Below, in pieces: positions 12,050-25,100 of a stretch of 64,000 bases of DNA. Made by a program: the position numbers and the translations under genes. The notes beneath the pieces were generated by a model. It had not been told where the DNA came from. It worked only from the letters and a program-made list of their open reading frames with translations, and did not search any database. The stretch is from Gymnorhina tibicen. Its lineage: Eukaryota > Chordata > Aves > Passeriformes > Artamidae. Within the stretch, counting starts at the first letter, position 1, and the number at the start of each line of letters is the position of its first letter. The stretch is taken from positions 4,829,272 to 4,893,271 of the forward strand of contig VXAZ01006886.1 of assembly GCA_013399875.1 (NCBI GenBank). The letters run 5' to 3'.

Positions 12050-12215
12050 AAGCAGTTTTCATGGTTCATTTGCATTTTCTCCAGATTACCATAACCATAC
12101 ATGATCAGTTGTTAAGATCTACAGATATTATCTGTGCAGCGCCAGCAATTCACTTAATTATTTGAAATATGAAAGGATAAATCAATTAAGTGCTCATGCA
12201 ACTTGCCATATTCAC
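12050..12215. promoter_or_regulatory. Candidate conserved non-coding element with octamer motif
   Basis: The block contains an octamer-type POU site, ATTTGCAT (near 12068), followed by AT-rich homeodomain-type words such as CACTTAATTATTTG and ATCAATTAAGTG. It is not low-complexity and not open for translation. Clustered POU and homeodomain sites suggest an enhancer. Without alignment or chromatin data this remains inference. Confidence 0.25.
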
Positions 12216-13934
12216 ACAGCAGACTGCAGGAGAATGCAGGGATGCACAGCGTGGTGTGATGGTACAGAATGAACTCATACGACCACTTTGTAGACATAGC
12301 TAACTAAATGTTGGGAGCAGTATGAATGGGGAGCCAGTGGAACACACGGGTGTGGGAGCACCAGAAGGAACAGCAGGAACAGGGATACAAGGTGTCAGGT
12401 GCTGACAGCAGGTCAGGATCCAACACAACCCAGATAAGGAAAATAAAGGATATTGAAAGAGAAACTAAACCCATGAAGAGACAGTGGTGGGAAGACACGG
12501 AGTAGGGGGAAAAGACAAGTCAACACCTAGATAAGAAAATAAATAAATCCTAACAATAGAGAGAAAAGGGACACAATACACAAAAGGATCACAGCTACTG
12601 TGACCTCCTGAAGGGTACAATCCAGGCTCATTCAAAACCAGCACAAACTTAATCAACCTTAGGAAGGTTGCAGGGTACATAATAAGGACTAGAGAGCCAG
12701 CATAGCTTGTCCTCTTCTTTGTCTTAAGGAATCCACATAGGAAACCTGCCTTAGTGCCTGGATGCTGTCTACTTGGACACATGCATCTCGGTGCTCGTGA
12801 GAGCATGATTGAAGTAGCATTTGTTTTAAAATAAAATAATCTTCTTCCCCCATCGATAATTATCATATTATTTCAACATTAATTGCTACTCCTCCCCTTG
12901 GAAAATTATAAAAGGTAGTTCCAAATTCTGCCTTCAACCTTGACATGGGGGAAGGCAGAAAAGAAGGAGGAATAGTCCACAAGTACTCCAACACTTCGAA
13001 AACAAAAGCAATAAAGATGGGGAAATCTAGTGAGAAATACGCTTTTGATATTTATTTCCTGGCAGAACCACTGTCAGTTCCTCTAGCAAAGGCAGAGAAC
13101 ATGTAGTGTTTTATTTGCAGAAACCTGTGATTTAGCTCAGATATTTGAGTGTTGCCTGCAGCTTTGCAGGGAAGTTGTTTGCTCATACTCCTAATAAATA
13201 TTCACACATAGTTAATCTCTCACCAAGATAACTCTGTCACCGAAGCCCACGAATTGGCATTTTTTCAGGAACACTTTGCCCAAAGAAATGGAGAAGGCTC
13301 AAGGCTCCCAGCCTCCACTGAGCTGGACCCCAGACTGGGCCACCCAGGACAGGGAGAAGTACAGCATACTCTGGCCTTGATTTCATAGAAGTCAGGACTT
13401 CAAACTGTGCCAGCCAGAATGGAAAGGCAATTGTCACCAGGAATATGTACTCCAAACAGGAACAGCAGTAAGGACACAGCTACACTGCCTGAGGTGGAGG
13501 AAAGGTTGCTGCTGTTGGCTTCGATCAATGACTCCCTCACTGGCATTACATGTCAGGAGAGGGACCTTTAACTGACTCTTGATGGACACAACAAACACAA
13601 GCACCTTTCCTACAGCCAGCGTGAGGGACTGCTCAGGGTATTGACAGCTACTTTGTTTACTGCAGTGAAAAAAAATGTCCAAGAACTAAGAGCTGCTTTC
13701 AGCTTTACCAAAGAGCCCGGTACATACATCTAAAGATTAAGTGAAAACCATCAACTGCATCATTCTTGCAATAATTTAATGCACACTACAGGGCCATCCA
13801 AAAACCTCATGAAAACAACACATACTCTTTAGCTCCAGTAACCATATTACTGGAAATAGATTTTGCACAATCCTCCTTCAAACAGCCATTTAAACCCCAG
13901 GCTTAAAGGAGATTATGCTGTTTGCTGATTTAAA
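12216..13934. other. Unique non-coding sequence
   Basis: No gene is recognised. A 133-codon minus-strand open frame (12465-12866) has no domain or family resemblance and a composition like its surroundings, so it is regarded as chance. Nothing else was identified. Confidence 0.5.
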
Positions 13935-13973
13935 CTGAAAGGGAAGCTTGTTCCAGTCATCTGGAGGCTCCAG
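13935..13973 (+). repeat. 39-bp direct repeat, copy 1
   Basis: This segment begins CTGAAAGGGAAGCTTG and ends GGAGGCTCCAG. It is identical over 39 bases to 15009-15047, in the same orientation, 1074 bp downstream. The bases on either side of the two copies differ. The CR1 copy lies between them. A 39-bp exact match is far beyond chance in 64 kb. Confidence 0.95.
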
Positions 13974-14432
13974 AGGCAAAGGCTCATCTGCCAAATTCCC
14001 TCTTTATCCGACTACAATGTACAGCATCTAAATTGTGATGATAATCTCGAAGAAAAACTACTTTGCTTTCAAAGATAGTGTTAAAGTCAGTTTCTGAAGC
14101 TTTTCTGGCTTTCCTAGGGATTGTTTCAACTTTGCTCTAACAGTGATACGATGTTGCCTGATCTGCTTGATCTATGAAAGCTGATTTACTTCAGTGTCAG
14201 AGAAAGTAACCCTTCTGGAAACCTTCATCTTGTACCCAAAATGCAGAGGCCAGTCAGCTTCTTACAGGTACAAGCTGCAGACAAGGGAAAAATTGAAAGC
14301 ACAGTCTAATGAGAGGTTGCTGTGGGACATAAATGCAACATTTCTCTCCAGTTCTGCTGCCACCCCTTGCACTTCTCCAGTCCAGGCCTTCCAGAGAAGG
14401 GGCTGGGCCTAGGCCCGGCTGCCCCCCAGACG
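13974..14432. other. Unique sequence between direct repeat and CR1
   Basis: No gene is recognised. The last about 60 bp (14385-14432) is GC-rich and may include a highly diverged extension of the CR1 element or unrelated sequence; I cannot place the 5' truncation point exactly. Confidence 0.4.
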
Positions 14433-14957
14433 GATCCCACCTGCAGAGCTGCATCCAGACCTGGGGTCCCCAGCACAGCAAGGACACGGACCTTTGGAGT
14501 GAGTCCAGAGGAGGCACCAGGATGATCAGACAATGGACCATCTCTGCTATGAGGAAAGGCTGGGAGAGGGGATTGTTCAGCCTGGAGAAGAGATGCCTTT
14601 GGGGTAACCTAATTGTGGCCTTGCAGTGCCTGAAGGGAACTGACAAAAAACATGGAGAGAGACTGTTTACAAGGGCATGTTGTGACAGGACAAGGGGGAA
14701 AGGCTTCACGCTGATGGAGAGAAGGTTTAGATTGGATATTAGGAAACAAATGCTTCCCTGTGAGGGTGGTGAGGCCCCAGCACAGGGTGCCCAGAGAAGC
14801 TGTGGCTGCCCCATCCCTGGAAGTGTCCAAGGCCAGGTTGGACAGGGCTTGGAGCAACCTGGGATAGTGGAAGGTGTCCCAGTCCATGGCAGGGGAGTGG
14901 AATGAGATGATCTTTAAGGTCCCTTCCAACTCAGGCCATTCTATGATTCTATGATTT
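14433..14957 (+). mobile_element. CR1 retrotransposon, 5'-truncated, with frameshifted reverse-transcriptase end
   Basis: The plus strand carries the C-terminal part of CR1 ORF2, the 3' untranslated part and the octamer tail. Recognisable residues in order are CIQTWGPQHSKD, RGLFSLEKRCLWGNLI, GERLFTRACCDRTRGKGF and RRFRLDIRK, all matching the family. Near 14750 the reading shifts by one base; in the new frame it continues VRVV.., VPREAV.APSLEV and KARLD, ending at a stop after SNLG. The 3' end has the diagnostic GGTCCCTTCCAACTC followed by ATTCTATGATTCTATGATT at 14938-14956. The frameshift and substitutions make it non-coding. Open frames of up to 212 codons over this region, including the antisense one at 14609-15247, are by-products of the element. 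Confidence 0.93.
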
Positions 14958-15008
14958 TGGTACTTATTCAGCCCCTGTGGTTCAGCTGCTGCCTTCACCC
15001 CAGAAAAG

Positions 15009-15047
15009 CTGAAAGGGAAGCTTGTTCCAGTCATCTGGAGGCTCCAG
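15009..15047 (+). repeat. 39-bp direct repeat, copy 2
   Basis: Identical to 13935-13973. This copy begins 52 bp after the CR1 tail ends. It is too long for a normal CR1 target-site duplication (CR1 usually makes none or very short ones) and is not adjacent to either element end, so it probably records a separate local duplication event. Confidence 0.95.
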
Positions 15048-15624
15048 CCATGGAGAAAACAGCCATGTTCCCGTGTAGCAGCAGTGGCCAAGGCTGAAGG
15101 AGCCATCGTCATCCCTCTGCAAGCACCAGCCCAATGACACAGGCCACAGGACTCCCTTTCTCCATCACACTCTATAATTAGAGTGACCAATCCTTCTTTC
15201 TCCAAGCAAATTAAAGTACATACACTCTTGAGGATAGCAGAGTCCAAGCCTCATGAAGGTTCTCCTCCTGTTCTTATCACAGGAAGGAAATGCGACAAAT
15301 TCCATATGGATATTCAGGGTTGATGGACACCGAGAGCTGTTCAGACAGACTAAAGTAGGAACTACAGCCATTATCCCTCACACCACTTCTTTACACATTC
15401 CCCTGTTCTTTTTGCTGTTTTATACTGTAAAAATGAAAAAGTCCACTTGTCTTAATATTTCAGATACCATACACTCCCGTCAGCCACTGCCTTACCAACT
15501 CTGGTCTCCAGCGACACACATCATTTTTCTTTCAGTTATCACAGTTGGCGTACTTCCCTTTCCAGACTCTAACCTTTATTTTCCATTATTATTAACACTT
15601 GATGAAAAGGCAATGAGAATGTAC
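15048..15624. other. Unique non-coding sequence
   Basis: A 153-codon plus-strand open frame (15253-15714) begins here. It has hydrophobic stretches but no family resemblance, and it runs into AT-rich sequence that looks regulatory or neutral. I do not call it a gene. Confidence 0.45.
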
Positions 15625-16125
15625 ACTGCACTACATAAGAATTTAAAAAGCAATGCAGTGGAAAACTGCGAATGGTTAAATGAATCATTATGTCCAGTAA
15701 TATTACACAATTAACAAATTTAATCATTTAACACTCTAACAATGCAAACTTCCATTAAATGTGTAATTTCATATATGAAATAATTATTCGTTTATCAATA
15801 GGACATGACTACTTCAGTTCAAAAGTAAAAAATACAATTAGATGCAGCAGGGCAGAACGAATTTCTGGTAGTAATACAGGCTGGAGCTGCATGTGCAGCA
15901 CTTCTGTGAGGCCTCACAGTGAAACTCATAATTCTCATAGGACAATGCCTCTAAATATCTCGGGTCATTAGCAAAATTACACAGCTAATGAAGGACAAAT
16001 TAATGGAGCTCTGGAACATTTTATAAGCCTGTAAGAACAGCTACTTGTTACACATCACCAAGAAATAATTGCAGCCGAGTCAAACTCTTGAACTCATTAA
16101 GTTTTAACAATACGAATTGGGCAAG
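15625..16125. promoter_or_regulatory. Candidate conserved non-coding element(s)
   Basis: Two adjacent AT-rich but non-repetitive blocks (about 15625-15800 and 15960-16125) are dense in TAAT/ATTA words such as CACAATTAACAAATTTAATC and ACAAATTAATGG. They resemble clusters of homeodomain sites seen in vertebrate developmental enhancers. Conservation cannot be tested here. Confidence 0.25.
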
Positions 16126-19100
16126 CTATTCCCGAAGGAGAATCTTCTCTGACCGTATGGCTGATATGCCCCAGGGAGGTGATCCCAAGGAGGGCTAGGA
16201 AGAGGATGCAATACAGGCCAGCTTTGGGCTAGCAGTTCCCACCATCCAGGGCAGGGAACTGGAGAAACTCAAGCTGCCTGCCTTGGGGCAAACCACGTCT
16301 GGAGCCACCAAGCAAGTCCGCACAAATACTGAATGAGATCTCAAGAAATCAGTCACGTTCTTCTGAGAACACGCAGGGGAAACCATGTGGGGATGACACC
16401 GATGCAGGAGAAACAAATGGAGATGTTTGTGAGGCTTTGACGTATTCCCCACCAGGTCAGTGCTGGAAAAGCTGTTACAGCAAAGCTCCACGACCACAGA
16501 CCATCCTTCAGGAAACTCAAATGTGGTGCCCACTGCATTCAAATGTGCCTTTGAGAGCAGACAGTCCTGAGTCAGAGGCATTCAGAACAAGCGCTGCATG
16601 TGCCAGCAATAAGGGACTTCAGTAGAAGGAGTAGCACATCTTAAAGCAAATTAGAATGAGTTTTTGCAATACCAGGAGCTGAGAGTTGCTGCTCTCAATT
16701 TGGTCCCAAAATGAGCGCTTTTAGTATCATATCACAGAGCTACATCCAGGCTGAGAGGGCAAAGATGCGAAGGCAGAACTTCCATGTAAAGGTTTTCACA
16801 AGTTCAGTGGTTTTGCTGGACCTCCCCAGCACCACCCTCAGTCTGCATCACTACAGCTAATTCTAGGGGGGCTCAGATTTCCACACAGTTCTCTCTGGGA
16901 TAGGGCAATCACCACTGAAGTGGGAATTTTTATGATTTTAAACTCACTTAAGCACCTAAACTCACCTGATCATCACCTGACACACTCCATTCTAAGCACA
17001 TTGTAGAGACCTGTAAAAGCAGAGTTCAATGCACTATTTTGAATCCAAAACAAAAGAATCTCGAAAGAAGATCCACAAAATCTGATCCACTAAGATCCAC
17101 CCCAAATGTATTTGGATTATAGATGTACTGCAGAATAAGTATAACTGCCAAATTCAAACTTGATACAGTATTAGGCTTTCTCATTACTCCAACATCCAAG
17201 CTCCATCATTCCTATCACTACAAATATCTGGCCAAGGCAGCCTCACTAACAAAGAAAAATGTATTCTAAAGTATTTTTTAGTGATTTCTGCAAGTTTTTT
17301 TCACATGTGGCCCCTACAAAAATGTTTTCCTGAGTACCTATTAAACCTATTGGTTCTCTCTTAAACAAAATATGAGTAGTAGTAGTTTTTTCCATTTCTG
17401 AAAACCAAAAGCAGTAGCCACTGCAAGTAACAACACAGACTGGCAAAAACAAATGTCTTAGAGACACTTAATATTTTGCTCCTGAAGAAATACCGACTGT
17501 CATGACAAACCATCAAAGTGATCACTAAAGTTGATCCAAATTTCACCTAACTTTGAGGTACAGTAATGTTTCTGAACGGAAAAAAAGAAAAAGTAATTAA
17601 CTTATACCATTAAATCTAGTGGGAAGTTGAAACTAACTGCTGGCTTGCACAGCCTTCTCAGCTCCCAAACCCAATACTCATGGATATTGGAAAAAGTATA
17701 CTTCATGCTGACTGCCTTGTGATGCTCCAGTGAAACTGCAGTAGCTGTCAATAAAGTTGGAAAAAAAAATCAGGTGAAATGAGAAAAGGCTTAAATTTTC
17801 AGGAAAAATAAGAGCTTCTCACAGGACAAATATATAATGTGGCACGAACCTTAGATACAGCATTGCCCAACTAGATTAGACCTAAGTGTTTCAGAGGCCT
17901 TGCTGGAATCCTCTGAAGAAAATGTAAGAAATTTCAACTGGAAGATGAGGAATCTTTGGCTTTCACTGGTTCACATATAACCATTAAAATCCCAGGTCTA
18001 TAGCTTCATAGCCCTCTTGAAAAAATTAACACCTCAATAGTAACTGTATTCCACAATCCACATCAGTGGCTGCTCTCCAGAGTTCCCAACTTCTACAGCT
18101 CCCTGGGCAACAAGTTTCATAGGCTAATTCAATACTATGTTGTCTTTGCTAATTTCATTAAAGCTCCTTATTGAGTTCATACCAAACTGCCACCACCTGC
18201 TCTCAGCACTCCTGAATCTCATGCAGTTTTTAACCCTTAGACATTGCATAACTTCATCTTAACCATATAATGAACTGTAAAGGACTCCTCTATAAAATAG
18301 CCCTTTGTGACTAAGGAAAGACTCCGTAGGACCATAAAACAGGAACCATGGAAAACAATGAATCATTTTTCAGCTTCCAGGAACATTGCTGGTCTCAGTG
18401 CAGCCCACAGAGGAGCCATAGATGCTGCTCTGCTAAATTCCTAACTGACTGCAGTCAAATATATCACACTGGGCAAAGGTGGACTCCGGCAACATCACTG
18501 GATGCCTTTGCCTGACACACCATCATTTCCAGCTGCAACTTGCTGGGGTTTCTGCCAGCCCATTCCCTGCATATTGTGCTCTACATCATTAGCAATGGAA
18601 AAGAATGCTCTTCATACACTATGACAAAGGGTTACAGAGAATGAGCAAACAATTTTCTTGCTGGGCCAGTATCAGTACATCTCAATTCAGTTTGGACTCA
18701 CAGCATCTATAGGGAGTGCAAGATCTACTACTCATAAGCTGTGGTGAGAAGGTCAATGTCTGGTGAGTAGGTTTTATGCTCTCTCTACAACACATATATC
18801 AGATTTGGAATTCCTAGTGCATTTCTCTTGGTCCCATTACGTGCTGACTGCTTTTGTTCCTCACACACATTATAGAACACAAGAGATATACGTTAGCCAT
18901 GAGTTAAGTCCATGAGCTATTCCCAAGGTTTGCAATATTATCCATTGTACAGAGTACCCTGTCACTTTAGAGGATAACTTGGTGAATGGAGGCATTACAT
19001 GGAGCTCAGTTTAGGCTCAGTCCTTGCATGCTGGAGAGCCTTCCTAATTCCTGGAGCAACCAGAGCCCAAGTGACCACTCAAGTTATTAACCTGAACCAG

Positions 19101-22100
19101 GTTCTTTAAAAAGCCTGTGCATTTCTGTCTATTCCCTTTTATAAGGTATTCTAGCAATCTTTTCAGTACAAGGACTGTTTCATGTCACATGTTCTCTGAC
19201 AGAGGTAATTCATATGGGACAGCTTCGAGCATCAGCCCTGAAGAAAGAAGTTCAGTGCCTAGTCTCTGTATAAAGGATGAAGGACAGCAGGCTGCTCCAA
19301 GGGGCAATTTGGTTTTGACCAGGAAATGGTTACTTTATCTCTGTCTCCACATATCACATTTCTTCAAATGAAGAGTCAGATTTTCAGTGAGACTTAATTA
19401 CAAATTGATATTTTCTTTTTTATTAATAAGGACAGTGCCAGATTAAGTTAAATTAGCTGGTTTCTCAAAATACTTATGCTATCCAATTAAATTTTTTTTA
19501 GAAATATATTAAGAGAAGATCACAATCAAAGCTGAATTAATTTCAAAGATGAATGCCACTTTTTATGCGTCGAGAATTGATCTGTTAGTAGCTCCTGTGA
19601 AATTAATTGGGCTTCTTGTAAGGTATACAAATACTTTGCAGAAGAGGGTGAAGTATAGCTGGATACTTGAAACTCAGTACATATTTGTGGAGAGTATTTT
19701 ATGCTGCCATAGAGTTGTGCTGAATTATTTACACAATTACTAAGAGACTCAACGGGAGAGTTTTTTATGCCCCACCCACAGGATATTGAGGAACCTTCCA
19801 ATATGTCCAGATGTAAATATAAGGCTCATCAATAAAAGCCAAACCAACCACTGATTGTGCACGATGTTTGGTACACACACTGATGTCTCAGCAGCGTTTC
19901 CTTTAGCCAGAGTGCAGCAGCTACTGCAAACACAATTAACAAACTCAAATTAATTTCTCTGCACAACAAAAATCTCCCAAAGCAGCTGACATGTGGATGT
20001 CAAAAACAGCTTCCCAAAGCCCCTAGAGTACCTCAGCTAGAAGTGCTCCAAGGTCTCTGCTCCAGAACAGCTTCTCTGATAACTGTCCCTCCACCCCCGA
20101 TGTGCCTTAAAAAGTTAACAGCTTCTGTATTTTGTCTGTTATTTCCAATCCCTGGAGCTGGCATCCCTAAAAAGAAGACATAATGGGTGGAGCAGAATCC
20201 TAACCCAATGTAAATCGAAAGAAGTAAATTCAGGTAAGTTAAGAACACGACTGGGAAGCACAAACCTCCTTCCTGGTGGAGGCTGTATTCCCTTTGCTGA
20301 AGGAACCCCAATAGCACAGAAATGCCAAAGGCAGATAAGAAGCAGCTGCTACATTTCTAAATCTCAGCCCCTCCACATACAGCTCCCAGCACACAAGCAG
20401 ATGCAACTGCCCCCCAGACTAGGCCTCCGTGGTCATTATGAAAGCTCTGGCCCAACAAGATGAAACTCTTCCCTCGTATATTTTTCAATTTATCATGATC
20501 TTCAAAGGCATTTTAAAAATCCACCCAGAGCTCACAGAAGCCTTCTGTAAAGAATGGCTGGAAAAACCCCAAACTGCCACAAATACAAAAAGAACAAAAT
20601 AATATAATGAGCTGAAGTGACTCAGATCCCAAAGAGGTTTATTTCAAGACTGCCAGCAAAACTGGAAAACCCCGATTATGGGAAGGATGTACCCATACCC
20701 ATACACCTCTGCATCAGAAGCTATTCTGATCTGAACATAGCAATTGTATGAAGCTGCACTCACTGGCCTAAACTTCCACCTCTCCCCTACCCATCCCTTC
20801 ACATGAAGAACATCTTTCAGACCGGAGAACCAAGCTTTCAGGGAAAAATAAACAAATAAACCCACATCCAGTTTTAAGGCCTGAAATCATGCTGCAAGCT
20901 TAAATCCATGTCTGTTAGGTAAACTCTTGTTCCAGGGACTGTTTCCCTGGTTTGAAAGCAAGGCAGACTGAGTAGATACCGGCTTATGCACAGCACACTC
21001 GCTCTATGGACCACAATGTGCACATGCAAGACCCAGAGCAGGAACCGGGCTTTTGATAAAAATGACATTATGGAAACACAGAGAGTAGAGTGGCTTCTGA
21101 GACAGTGAGCTATAAGAGGCTGTTTTTTCCAGTCCTGCCACAGAATACACATCTGACACTGGGTGTCTTGTACTGTGTGATACCTTCTATTTTCAAAATA
21201 TCTTTGTCTGGTCTATAAAAATCATCAAGGTTCCAAGGCAGGATATGATCTAAAATGTGTCTGTGCATGTCACTCTTCCTCCCTGTGCCCCAGGTAACCA
21301 CGTAACCTTGAGCTTGGAATGCTTGTTATCACACAGTTATTCCCATTGCCAGTGCTCTGAGTTAAGTAGTCATAATGTGTTCTTCTGATGTACAGGGTGT
21401 TCTGAATGGTCAGCAGAATGCTGTGCTGATATATAGCTTTTCTAGAATAGCACTAGGCATCGAAATGCTGGTTCAGGAAATCTGAGCATGAGCTCAATTT
21501 TAGAAAGCAACTCTAAAAACAGTGCCTCCTTACACAACACGTCTGTCAATGAGTTCCAGAGTTATTTTTTTGACAAGGATAAATTGGGGGGGGCCTAGCT
21601 TCTGCTCCTGTCAGTGCTGTGAAAAGCTTTGGGAGAGAGTCAAATGTCACCTTCTGCCAAACAGTTTGCAAATGTGTAGTTCTGTCACAGAAGATATTAA
21701 GGGAATCACCCAGGATATCACAACAACTTAGTAAGCCATCTGGGAGAAAATTTAACTCCTTGAGATGTGGCAACAGCTTTCTGCAGAGTAGCTGTGCTGT
21801 CACCACAGAATAGGTGTGGTGCTTTCACAGGGGAGACAGCCTCTCTGGTGCAAACATCCTACCAGATTGTAGCGGCCCCAGCCACACCTTGTCCTGTCCC
21901 CAACTTGGGCTGCCTTTGCACCTCAAAAGCTGCTCTGCTTTGTACAGCAGTGATCAGACCTGGACTCAGCAGCTTGTACTTTGCAGCTAAATCACTGAGC
22001 TATACAGGAACTGCAGCCCCTTTAGGAGCCTCTCTTGTACAAGTCAGTCCTGTCAGAAAGGTTAGCAGATGTGAGAAAACCATCCACACAAGGCACACCA

Positions 22101-25100
22101 TTAGGTGCAGCAGACAGGATTCAGCCAAAAATCTTGTGTAAAGTAGGTAAATGGACCTGCCTTGTTCCAGGACAAGCACCGGGAATTGATAAACTGTTTA
22201 CCTGGCCTGAAACTGCTTGCTCAACCCTGCCAGCTGCAGCTGCTCAGGAAGCATTGACTATGCTTGTGGGGACAGGCTGAGCAGGCACTAATGAATTGAG
22301 GAAAAAATGGTCAGCGAAAATTCCCACTAGCAAGTGTTTCACTACAGTTTGGAGCAGCTTTGCCCTTCAGCAGCCCAATATCCCCGGCAAACAGCCTGCT
22401 TGCCACTAGATCACTCCAAATCCCACCTGCGAGATGCTCAACCCTACTTTCTCACTTGCAGCAGTCCTGGCACCATCACAGTACAACTCAGCTTTTATGC
22501 TGTGGTCATCTAATCTGTTTTGCTATCAGCTGAGAGAACAATGCCAAGAAACAAGTTTTTGTGCCTGAAGGCACCAACTCAAGTTGTTGCTGCAAATCAC
22601 TGCACCATCTTTACTTACTTCTGTGCAGAAACAAAGAGCTGGTTGTGCCCCCAGAAAATTCTTCTGTGTCTTGTATTAAAAAACAATTAAAATATGAATT
22701 TATCCCGATCATCAATTTATAATCACAAGAAATGCTTTCACAGTCCCAGGAGCTGCACTGTCAGGGGCAGGCTCACTGCTGTGCTGTATGGCCTGTTGGA
22801 CATGAACCTGGCCAGAAGGGTCAGGTCTACAGGCACAGGTAACTAATGCAGAGCCTTGACTAGTAAGTCTGAGAAGCACCTGACTGGGCTTCCAGAGTGC
22901 TCAGGTGGCTGCAGGACACGTGGGCAGACATGGCTCAAAGGAAAGCAAACACCTGCAGAGCACTGTGCAAGCACTGTGGCCTTGGCAGGAGCAAGTTGTC
23001 TTTGCTTCAGTGCACTGCATCCCCCAGTAGAGCACAGGGAAGTTCTATCACAGCCCTTCGTTTCTTGCAAACAACTGTAATTGTGTTAATTTAAACCAAT
23101 TTTGCTGTAAGACTGTGTGGTTCTCCTAGAAAAGGAACAGAGACGTAGAAGTAATTTGCCTGGCTGGGAGAGCAGAGCACACCTAGCTCTCACTTTAATT
23201 CACTTTGGTATCATCTAGCTTCTTTGAAGAGTCAAACATTAGAGTAACCCCAAAATTATCCATGTGAAGGATTTGTTCATAACTATGGAACTCAGACAAT
23301 GAATGCAAAAGGCAGTTTACTGCCTAAATAGGGAGAGGGCTAAAAATTATCACCTAAATATTTGATTTAAATTCCATGGAAGTTTCATGAAACTTGCATG
23401 ACTTTCTGACAGCAAAATTGCAAAACGCTTGAAAGTCCAAGACAAGTTTTGTGGTTTAGGTTTGTTAAATTCTTCTTTCCACACCCCCCATGCCTTATTC
23501 TGAACCTCCCATCAGGAGTTCGGCATCAGGGAAGACAAAGGTGACATTTTACAAGGTCTCTGACTCTCAGGAGATGTGGCCAGTGGGGCTTTGGGGTTTG
23601 TTGTGTTTGTTTCCTTTTTTCTTTTCCCAGCCCTTGTCTCCCAGCTGCCTGATAGCCAGAATTTACTGCAGAGCTCCAACACCTGCCCTGCTGGCCCAGG
23701 CACAACCTGGAGTAGCACTTTAAACCCTGAGTAGCTCTGTGGTAGTTGGCAGACTCTTGTGGAAGAGGATTTTTGTGCAGAAGCCATGCCCAAAAATATT
23801 TTTCAACTTTTTTAAAAAGCTGTCATTATAAATTCAGGTGTTTTAATCAGAATTGGTGTTTACTATGGCATCACTGCAGTGTTTCCTGTCTGGAATTGCT
23901 GAGGTTTTCAGTTTATGGCTTGAGTTCCTAAGTTTGGGGAAGCAGAAACCGTTTGGCTGATATTTTTTAATTACTTTGGTAGCTGAGAAAGTGTCTGTAG
24001 GGCCATGACAGACACAGAGCTCCCCTTGTCGCATACGATCATTAAATGAAAGGTGGAGTTAAACCAGGGTTTGACCAGGCCAGGAGTCATGACCAGCTAT
24101 GTGCAATACACAGTTCAGGTGACTTGGCAGCTACTTGAAGCTCACTAGATTGCTTCAGCTGCTGGATGGCCAGGAAGTGAGAATAACAACGTGCAACTGG
24201 GAGGCAGCCGTACCTAGCAGGCTGAGGGCTGAGCTGGGGGCTCAAGCAGGAAAGCTGGCTACTCACCCTGGCTTTTCCAATGAAGGGAAGCTTTCGACAT
24301 GTCACTTCCTCTGGGCTAGAGGCAAACAACTTCCAAGCTACTGTATACGTTCTTCACAGTTCCTATGTGCTCTCCTTTCTATCTGTAATCTTTTTCCACC
24401 TCAACTCCTTCCCTCTCTGCATCTCAGTTAACTCCTCCACATCACGGAAGAAACAGGACAAAGACAGCCTGTCCATACCACTACTGATCCCCATTTTCAC
24501 CCCAGACAGAGCTAAAGCCAAACCTTTTGGCCCTGCACTGATTCTCTCCAGTTTGCCACCAAAGAGAGATGAGAACGTTTGGCAGAAGGGAAGGAAAGAG
24601 CACGGGCCAAAATTCCCTGTGTGAGGCCTTTGCAGTGGGCAGAGAGGCAGCAGGAGGTCAGAGGACCTGCAGGCTCCTTTCGTGCTGGTGCATCTTTATG
24701 CTTGTGAGCCACTGCTACAGACTGCTACGAACCATCTACATCAGGACAGTATTTTGTACAAAGGCCTCAGCCCAAAGAAACTATGGGTTAAATGCAGCCT
24801 GAATTACAACAGTCAAAAAGAGTTTCAGGATGTATGTATTAAAAAGCTGTTACTTTCACAGACCCTAATGAATATACTCTGGCTGCACCTTTTTCTTGGT
24901 GCCAATTAATTTGCAAGAGTGGTTAAGATGCTGGAAATAGTTGGTGTCCAAAATTCCCATTAACATCAGCATGAGAAGGGACCCAGCCCACTGCCGGACC
25001 ATCTCCTTGGTAAAACCATAACATCACAAACCACATCAAACCTGACTTACATCTTGTGACAATGCTGCCAACTCTAACCCAAAATGTGGTTATAAAATAA

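Noticed and set aside
14333..14905. 190-codon plus-strand open frame as a host gene
   Set aside because: Its recognisable residues are CR1 reverse transcriptase, and after a one-base shift near 14750 the open frame is no longer the element's frame.
14609..15247. Longest open frame in the window (212 codons, minus strand)
   Set aside because: About half of it is antisense to a plus-strand CR1 copy and it includes the antisense of the CR1 tail; it has no protein family resemblance of its own.
16195..16581. 128-codon minus-strand frame as a gene
   Set aside because: No domain, no splice context, overlapped by another chance frame on the opposite strand.
18085..18130. CTCCCTGGGCAACAAGTTTC as an old minus-strand CR1
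   Set aside because: Only a short stretch resembles the family and no other landmark follows in order.
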